Shown here: positions 59,010 to 64,000 of the stretch, one piece after another
Layout of the letters: the number at the start of each line of letters is the position of its first letter
How positions within the stretch are numbered: position 1 is the stretch's first letter
NCBI RefSeq assembly: GCF_039909015.1
Contig: NZ_CP150919.1
Location: forward strand, 1,588,501-1,652,500
Source of the DNA: Pseudomonas grandcourensis
GTDB taxonomy: Bacteria; Pseudomonadota; Gammaproteobacteria; Pseudomonadales; Pseudomonadaceae
Direction: 5' to 3'
Length of the DNA stretch: 64,000 nucleotides
Position numbers and translations under genes: made by a program
The notes under the pieces: model-generated
What the model was told of the DNA's origin: nothing
Databases searched by the model: none
Seen by the model: the letters and a program-made list of their open reading frames with translations, nothing else

Positions 59010-60135
59010 CCGGCGCGAGCAGCAGACCGCCGGCGATCAACAGACCGCAACCGGCGACCACCAGTGCCGGCTGCAAACCGCCACTGAAATGACTGCTCAG
59101 CGCCGCCAGCAATGGCCCGCTGAGCTGGCCCACGGCAAAGCAGGCCGTCAGCAGGCCGGCATTGCGCTGGGTGGCGTGGGGCGCCAATTCCCGGGAGCGT
59201 TGCATCACCAGTTGCATGCAGGCCAGGAACGGCGTGCCGCACAGGATCACACCCAACGCCAGGCCTGGCCCGTTGCCCAGCAGGCAGGCGAACACACCAG
59301 CGGCTTGCAGCCATAACGTCGCCATCAACCAGTGACTCGTGGTGCCAGGTTTTTGCCGCCGCAGACTCACCAGCACCACGCCGGTTGCCGCCGCCAAACC
59401 AAAGCATGGCCAGAACAGGTCGGCCTGCCATTGGCCATGAAATTGCGCATTGGCCATTTGCGACAAAAAGGTCGCTGGAATGATGTAGCCCAATCCGTAC
59501 AAGGCATAGATCCAGCCCAGGCGAGCGATGCCTTGATTGCCCGACGCGCTGGCGCTGGGCGCAGCCGTCGCGGTGGCACCCGGTTGTGGCAGGAACGGCA
59601 GGATCCCCAGCAACATCGCCAGTCCTGCGGCGGCATACACCAGCCACAAGGTGGCGGAAGTCTGGCCCAGCAGATTCGAGCCCAGGGCCAACAGACCTGT
59701 CAGAAAAATCCCCAAACCCGGTCCGGCGAAGACCAGGGCGCCGAGCCGAGGACGACCGGCCGCTGCCGCGAGCGGTTGGCTCAGGGCGGTAATCATCACC
59801 AACACCCAGGCGCTGGCCACGCCGGTGCCGAAGCGCAGCAGCAGGTGCGACCAGAAACCATTGGCCCAGAACGACGCCATGGTCAGCAATACGCAGAGCC
59901 ACAATCCGCCGAGCAAGCGCCGGCGCACTTGCGCCGGCCGCCGGGAAAACATGGCGTCCACCGCGCCGATGAAATACCCGAGGTAGTTGGCGGCGGCAAT
60001 CAGCCCGGCGGCGGTCAGGTCGATCTGGCCTTCGCTGAGCAGGTGCGGCAGTTGCGGTGTCAGGGCAAAACGGCCGATGCCCATGGCCATCATCAGGGCA
60101 ACGAAACTGGCGGATAAGCGGATCAGGGGAGACAT
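58954..60135 (-). CDS. MFS transporter, YbfB/YjiJ family
   Basis: 393 residues with about twelve hydrophobic helices. GIGRFALTPQLPHLL near 19-33 and AANYLGYFIGAVDA near 49-62 are typical of YbfB/YjiJ permeases. Its 3' end overlaps that of the EamA gene by 56 bases on the opposite strand. It is divergent from a LysR gene (104-bp gap), which probably controls it. Confidence 0.87.
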   Translation of the reverse strand: MSPLIRLSASFVALMMAMGIGRFALTPQLPHLLSEGQIDLTAAGLIAAANYLGYFIGAVDAMFSRRPAQVRRRLLGGLWLCVLLTMASFWANGFWSHLLLRFGTGVASAWVLVMITALSQPLAAAAGRPRLGALVFAGPGLGIFLTGLLALGSNLLGQTSATLWLVYAAAGLAMLLGILPFLPQPGATATAAPSASASGNQGIARLGWIYALYGLGYIIPATFLSQMANAQFHGQWQADLFWPCFGLAAATGVVLVSLRRQKPGTTSHWLMATLWLQAAGVFACLLGNGPGLALGVILCGTPFLACMQLVMQRSRELAPHATQRNAGLLTACFAVGQLSGPLLAALSSHFSGGLQPALVVAGCGLLIAGGLLLAPVSAARGLCANDGATTARR

Positions 60136-60239
60136 GGTCTGGATTCCGTCTGGAGGATCAATGACCGTCAGGCTAGGACTGATTGACTTTCTTTAAAAAT
60201 GAATAATAGTGAGTAACTTGTTCTTTTTTGGAGAATATC

Positions 60240-61133
60240 GTGGAGTTCAGCCAATTGCGCATCTTCCAGGCGGTGGCGGAAGAAGGGTCCATCACCCGGG
60301 CCGCTGAACGGCTGCATCGAGTGCCGTCGAACCTGTCGACCCGACTCAAACAGCTGGAAGAGCAACTGGGCGTCGAACTGTTCCTGCGCGAACGTCAGCG
60401 TTTGCAGCTGTCGCCTGCGGGAAAAGTGTTGCTGGACTACACCGCCAGGTTGTTTGCCTTGCGCGACGAAGCCAGCGCGGCAGTGCAGGGTGGGCAGCCG
60501 GCGGGCGACTTCGTGCTCGGCACCATGTACAGCACGGCGGCGATTCACCTTCCGGGGCTATTGGCGCACTACCACCGCCTGTATCCGGCGGTGAACCTGC
60601 AAGTACAGTCCGGGCCCAGCGGTGAATTGCTCGATGGCCTGCTCACCGGTCGGCTCGATGCGGCGCTGGTGGATGGCCCCCTGGAACTGGCCGGGCTCGA
60701 CGGGGTGCCCTTGTGCGACGAGCGCCTGGTGCTGATCAGCGAGGCCGACCATCCACCCGTGCGCAGCGCACTGGATGTGCAAGGTCGCTCGGTGTTCACC
60801 TTTCGCCAGGGCTGCTCCTACCGCATGCGCCTGGAAGCCTGGTTCGCCCATGACCATGCGGCCATGGGCCGGGCGATGGAGATCGAGTCCTATCCGGGGA
60901 TGCTGGCATGCGTGATTGCCGGTTCGGGAGTGGCGCTGATGTCGGAGTCGATGCTCGCCAGTCTGCCGGGTCGTGAGAGTGTGGCCGTGCATCCGTTGGC
61001 CGAACCGTTCGCCAGTGCTACCACCTGGCTGATGTGGCGCAAGGGCATGGTCGGGGCCAACCTGAATGCCTGGATCGAGCAGCAACAGGTGGTTTTTCCG
61101 CCGGCACGGGTGCGGGTACAGGAAATTGCCTGA
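60240..61133 (+). CDS. LysR-family transcriptional regulator
   Basis: 297 residues from GTG 60240 (GGAGA six bases upstream; TTG 60228 precedes the Shine-Dalgarno). Winged helix VEFSQLRIFQAVAEEGSITRAAERLHRVPSNLSTRL at residues 1-36, with the substrate-binding domain following. Divergent from the MFS gene, its likely target. Similar in layout to CynR/PtxR-type regulators. Confidence 0.9.
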   Translation: MEFSQLRIFQAVAEEGSITRAAERLHRVPSNLSTRLKQLEEQLGVELFLRERQRLQLSPAGKVLLDYTARLFALRDEASAAVQGGQPAGDFVLGTMYSTAAIHLPGLLAHYHRLYPAVNLQVQSGPSGELLDGLLTGRLDAALVDGPLELAGLDGVPLCDERLVLISEADHPPVRSALDVQGRSVFTFRQGCSYRMRLEAWFAHDHAAMGRAMEIESYPGMLACVIAGSGVALMSESMLASLPGRESVAVHPLAEPFASATTWLMWRKGMVGANLNAWIEQQQVVFPPARVRVQEIA

Positions 61134-61268
61134 ACACAGGCTGATTGTGATGGATTCAGTAACAGATCATTGTGACTTTGCGCGAGCATTGAGTAGGACT
61201 TCGGACTATTATCTGTACGAAGGGGCTACAGAACTTTGGCCGCTCGGCATTACCCTGAAGGGGGCACC

Positions 61269-61397
61269 ATGAAAGAGAAAATCCAAAACTGGCTGCATGA
61301 CTTGGGCGTCGCTCTCGGCTTGATCGAACCGCCACTGCAACCCGTGCCTGTTCGTACTGATGACGAACAACGTCGGCGCCAGCAGCGACGCCGGTAA
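61269..61397 (+). CDS. PA1414-family 42-residue protein
   Basis: Too short for usual gene callers. Sequence begins MKEKIQNWLHDLGVALGLIE, continues PPLQPVPVRTDDEQ and ends in an arginine-rich tail (RRRQQRRRR-like). I recognise it as the PA1414 family of Pseudomonas, a short amphipathic helix followed by a basic tail; the P. aeruginosa member is, as I recall, strongly transcribed at low oxygen. AAGGGGG lies just before ATG 61269. No Anr box (TTGATxxxxATCAA) was found upstream. Function unknown. Confidence 0.8.
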   Translation: MKEKIQNWLHDLGVALGLIEPPLQPVPVRTDDEQRRRQQRRR

Positions 61398-61433
61398 TGG
61401 CAGAAATCATCTGACAGGTGAAAGGTTTCCCGT

Positions 61434-61457
61434 GGCGAGGGAGCAAGCTCCCTTGCC
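61434..61457. repeat. REP hairpin (GGCGAGGGAGC type)
   Basis: GGCGAGGGAGC and GCTCCCTTGCC pair with one mismatch around AA; another common pseudomonad REP class, between the convergent PA1414-type and ACP-like genes. Confidence 0.65.
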
Positions 61458-61483
61458 GCTTCGTGTACGTTTGATCACCAGCC

Positions 61484-61735
61484 TTAGTACTGTTCGATCT
61501 CAAGCAAGAACCGGCTCAAATCATTCGCTGTCCTGGCGGTCTTGAGCATCCGGTCCTCCTCAGCCGTAAACGCCGTGACACCCAGTTCATCTTCCAGATG
61601 GAAGATCAGCTCCTCGATATCATTTTTATCCAATCCCAACTGCGCCAGGCTGGCGTTGTCGTCGAAGTCATCCCGACCTTCCAGCAGGCGGCTGATGTAG
61701 CGATGTACGACAGCACGTAGGGCGGCTTCTTTCAT
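61484..61735 (-). CDS. Acyl-carrier-like protein lacking the attachment serine
   Basis: 83 residues from ATG 61735 (the frame upstream to 61834 is unrelated). The whole length follows the acyl carrier protein pattern: helix 1 VVHRYISRLLEGRDDF, FDDNASLAQLGLD, helix 2 DIEELIFHLEDELGV, then TARTANDLSRFLLEI. Where canonical ACPs have D-S-L with the phosphopantetheine serine, this has D-K-N (GLDKNDIEEL), confirmed codon by codon on the minus strand. It therefore cannot carry the usual prosthetic group. Next to an MBL-fold hydrolase gene on the same strand. Confidence 0.8.
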   Translation of the reverse strand: MKEAALRAVVHRYISRLLEGRDDFDDNASLAQLGLDKNDIEELIFHLEDELGVTAFTAEEDRMLKTARTANDLSRFLLEIEQY

Positions 61736-61805
61736 GATCGTTCTTCGAGGAAGTGGGTGTCGTTCTTCCTGCCGGTGCAGTTCCTGCCGTTGAGTACAGC
61801 AGGCT

Positions 61806-62531
61806 TTAGCTGTGTGAGCGCTGCCACTCGTCAATCATGTTGCGCAAGTGCTCCCCGGAAAAACTGCCGAAATGCCCGCCATGCACCGTGCGGATCGATA
61901 GTGCGTGCAAGCGTTGCAGGCTGCGGGCGTAGTCATCGAGGTTGGAGTGGTAGGCGTCTTCGATCAGCGGGCCGTCGTAGATGATGTCGCCGCTGAACAA
62001 GGTCTCAGTGGCGGCTTCGTACAGGCAGATGCCACCCGGTGAGTGTCCCGGTGTGTGCACGACCTGCAATACCCGATTGCCCAGGTCCAGCACATCTCCA
62101 TCTTCTACAAACCCCGTGGCCGGTGCGGCCTTGACCCGGTATTCGGCGTAGCACAGCGGACAATCGGGATGCGCCTCGAACATGTCGTCGCCGACGAAGG
62201 CTTTGCTCAGGTCGTTGTCGCCATCGGGCGCGGCGAGAATGTCCGCCTCGGCCGGGTGCACCAGCCGTTCAGCGAATTCGTGATGACCGGCGATGTGATC
62301 GAAATGGCAGTGGCTGGCCACGGCCACCAGCGGCCGCTCAGTGATCCACGGCAGTTGCTCGCGGAGGCTGACCAGGCCGGAGCCGCTGTCCAGCAGCAGG
62401 TCTTTGTCACGGCCCTGGATGTGCCAGAGGTTGCAGCGGTAGAAGGGGCGGATGTACGGCTCGTGAATCAAGCGGATGCCGTCGCTGAGATGTTTGACTT
62501 CGAACCAATGATCGCGGCTGACGATCTTCAT
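61806..62531 (-). CDS. MBL-fold metallo-hydrolase
   Basis: 241 residues from ATG 62531 after GGAGAAAA. The metal motif SHCHFDHIAGHH near 88-99, His in HTPGHSPGG near 157-165, Asp in FSGDIIYDGP near 176-185 and a late His in VHGGHFGSF near 215 define a metallo-beta-lactamase fold hydrolase of the glyoxalase II/lactonase kind. The substrate is unknown. It ends 71 bases ahead of the ACP-like gene, with which it may be co-transcribed. Confidence 0.88.
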   Translation of the reverse strand: MKIVSRDHWFEVKHLSDGIRLIHEPYIRPFYRCNLWHIQGRDKDLLLDSGSGLVSLREQLPWITERPLVAVASHCHFDHIAGHHEFAERLVHPAEADILAAPDGDNDLSKAFVGDDMFEAHPDCPLCYAEYRVKAAPATGFVEDGDVLDLGNRVLQVVHTPGHSPGGICLYEAATETLFSGDIIYDGPLIEDAYHSNLDDYARSLQRLHALSIRTVHGGHFGSFSGEHLRNMIDEWQRSHS

Positions 62532-62550
62532 CAGTAGTTTTCTCCAGACG

Positions 62551-62586
62551 AAAAAAAACGAGTGTGGCAACCGACGCCACACTCGT
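62551..62586 (-). terminator. Strong terminator of the symporter gene
   Basis: ACGAGTGTGGC and GCCACACTCGT pair perfectly around AACCGAC; the minus strand then reads TTTTTTTT. It separates the symporter gene from the MBL gene. Confidence 0.9.
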
Positions 62587-62616
62587 CGAAGAAAGCATCA
62601 AGTCGTTATGTTCAGC

Positions 62617-63996
62617 TTAGGCAGCGCTGGCCACTGCTGCCGGGCGGCGGGACATCAAGCTCACCACCACGAAACTTACCAGGCCTACACCGAGGCTGTA
62701 GTAGATCGGGCTGTTGGCATCCAGACCATCCTTGAACATGAACAGCAGGGCAGTGGCAAAGCCCATGCCCATGCTGGCGATGGCGCCGGCGGTGGTGGCG
62801 CGTTTCCAGAAGATCGCACCGATCAGCGGGATCAGCATGCCGCCTACCAGCAGGTTGTACGCCAGGGTCAGGGCGCTGATCACGTCGTTCACGACCAGAG
62901 CGATGCCCAGTACCACGATGCCGGTCAACAGGGTGAACAGGCGGTTGATCGCCAGGCTCGACTGTTTACCGCCGCGCAGTTTCGGCAGCAGGTCTTCGGT
63001 CAGGGTGGTGGCAGCGGCGAGCAGGCCGGCGCTGGCGGTGGACATCATGGCGGCCAGTGCAGCAGCAATCACCAGACCACGGATACCGTCCGGCAGGGAC
63101 AGTTTGACGATGGCGGCGAAGGCGTTGTTGACGTTATCCAGATCCGGGATCAGCACGTGAGCGGCCATGCCGATCAGGGCGCAGGCCAGACCATAAACGA
63201 TGCAGTAGATACCGGCAGCAGTACCGGCAACCTGAGCCACTTTAGCGGTCTTGACGGTGAACACCCGTTGCCAGATGTCCTGACCGATCAGGATCCCGAA
63301 GAAGTAGATCATGAAGTAGGTGATGATGGTGTCCCAACCGATGGTGGTGAAGCTGAAGGCAGTTGCCGGCAGTTTCAATACCAACTCATCCCAGCCGCCA
63401 ACGCGGTACAGGCAGATCGGCAACAGGATGAACATCAGGCCGACTGTCTTAATGACGAACTGGACGATGTCGGTCAGGGTCAGGGACCACATGCCGCCGA
63501 TCGCCGAATAAATCACCACCACGCCACCGCCGACCAATACCGACAGCCAGAACGGCAGGTCGAACAGCACTTGCAGCACGGTGCCAATGGCCAGGATCGA
63601 GACCACGCCGATCATCAGCGCATACGCCAACATGATCACCGCGCTCGCGGAGCGGGCCATCGGGTTGTAGCGTTTTTCCAGCACCTGGGTAACGGTGTAG
63701 ATCTTCAGTTTCAGCAGCGGCTTGGCGAGGAACAGGTTCAGCGCCACGATCCCGCAACCCAGGGCCGCACACAGCCAGAAACCGGAAATGCCATGCACGT
63801 AGCCCAGACGCACGGTGCCCACGGTGGACGCGCCACCCAGGACGGTGGCAGCCATGGTGCCCATGTACAGGCTCGGGCCGAGGTTACGACCGGCGACCAA
63901 AAAGTCTTCGTTGGTCTTGGCCTTGCGCATGCCGTAGTAGCCGAGTATCAGCATCGCGGCGGCGTAGATGAGTACGACGAATAAATCCAAAGCCAT
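62617..63996 (-). CDS. Sodium:solute symporter family protein
   Basis: 459 residues, complete from ATG 63996, though its ribosome-binding site lies outside the window. About thirteen membrane helices; the family signature is visible as GRNLGPSLYMGTMAATVLGGAST near 36-58 and the sodium-site region SADALLAAATTLTEDL-like ASAGLLAAATTLTEDLLPK near 322-340. It is a secondary transporter driven by Na+; the solute (for example a polyamine, amino acid or carboxylate) cannot be told. A strong terminator follows. Confidence 0.9.
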   Translation of the reverse strand: MALDLFVVLIYAAAMLILGYYGMRKAKTNEDFLVAGRNLGPSLYMGTMAATVLGGASTVGTVRLGYVHGISGFWLCAALGCGIVALNLFLAKPLLKLKIYTVTQVLEKRYNPMARSASAVIMLAYALMIGVVSILAIGTVLQVLFDLPFWLSVLVGGGVVVIYSAIGGMWSLTLTDIVQFVIKTVGLMFILLPICLYRVGGWDELVLKLPATAFSFTTIGWDTIITYFMIYFFGILIGQDIWQRVFTVKTAKVAQVAGTAAGIYCIVYGLACALIGMAAHVLIPDLDNVNNAFAAIVKLSLPDGIRGLVIAAALAAMMSTASAGLLAAATTLTEDLLPKLRGGKQSSLAINRLFTLLTGIVVLGIALVVNDVISALTLAYNLLVGGMLIPLIGAIFWKRATTAGAIASMGMGFATALLFMFKDGLDANSPIYYSLGVGLVSFVVVSLMSRRPAAVASAA

Positions 63997-64000
63997 TGTT

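Noticed and set aside
62608..63984. 458-codon open frame opposite the symporter
   Set aside because: Translation is H/Q/G/D-rich with no domain; the opposite strand is a clear membrane transporter.

Overview
The window is a piece of a Pseudomonas chromosome, most likely from the P. fluorescens group. The evidence is the high GC coding bias, the characteristic GTGGGAGCGAGC-type REP/REPIN repeats between genes, and housekeeping neighbours typical of the genus (aceK, hrpA, cysK, a PA1414-type 42-residue protein, aqpZ, LysR/EamA pairs). I see no rRNA, tRNA, CRISPR array, transposase or prophage gene.

Layout. 1-1641: MoxR AAA ATPase plus a von Willebrand A partner (cut by the window edge). 1817-2565: a small DUF4160/DUF2442-HTH pair with a palindrome at its start, resembling a toxin-antitoxin-like module. 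2562-3376: a DUF748 gene broken by an internal deletion and frameshift. 3507-4481: cysK. 4746-5684: lpxO-type lipid A hydroxylase, closed by a terminator.

6170-28550 is a surface polysaccharide island. It has a GT2 glycosyltransferase, rmlBDAC (dTDP-L-rhamnose), a Wzm/Wzt ABC exporter whose Wzt has a C-terminal sugar-binding extension, a 1398-residue protein (propeller-like domain, heptad-repeat coiled coil, GT2, GT4), an OafA-type acyltransferase with an SGNH domain, rmd-gmd-wbpW (GDP-D-rhamnose), a small lipoprotein and a sulfotransferase. Convergent to the sulfotransferase lies a cysD-cysNC operon whose CysD carries an unrecognised N-terminal domain of about 185 residues. The exporter, giant glycosyltransferase, acyltransferase, lipoprotein and sulfotransferase genes are visibly AT-richer than the sugar-nucleotide genes and the flanks, as expected for a mosaic transferred locus. 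The combined reading is an ABC-exported rhamnose-containing O-polysaccharide that may be acetylated and sulfated, with a local supply of PAPS.

28756-64000 returns to ordinary Pseudomonas backbone: several EamA transporters, aceK, hrpA, a PA3286-like ketoacyl synthase, a porin, a FemAB-like GNAT protein, aqpZ, an MsbA-like ABC exporter, ppiA, an alpha/beta hydrolase, three LysR regulators, azoR, a YcaC-type hydrolase, a YbdG-type mechanosensitive channel, a DEAD-box helicase, DUF899, a DUF6279 lipoprotein, a TorF-type porin, a CvfB-like S1 protein, an MFS transporter, an acyl-carrier-like protein lacking its attachment serine, an MBL-fold hydrolase and a sodium:solute symporter.

The most unusual items are the N-terminally extended CysD beside a sulfotransferase, the 42-residue coiled-coil repeats in the giant glycosyltransferase, a domain shared by the acyltransferase tail and the nearby lipoprotein, and the serine-less ACP-like protein.
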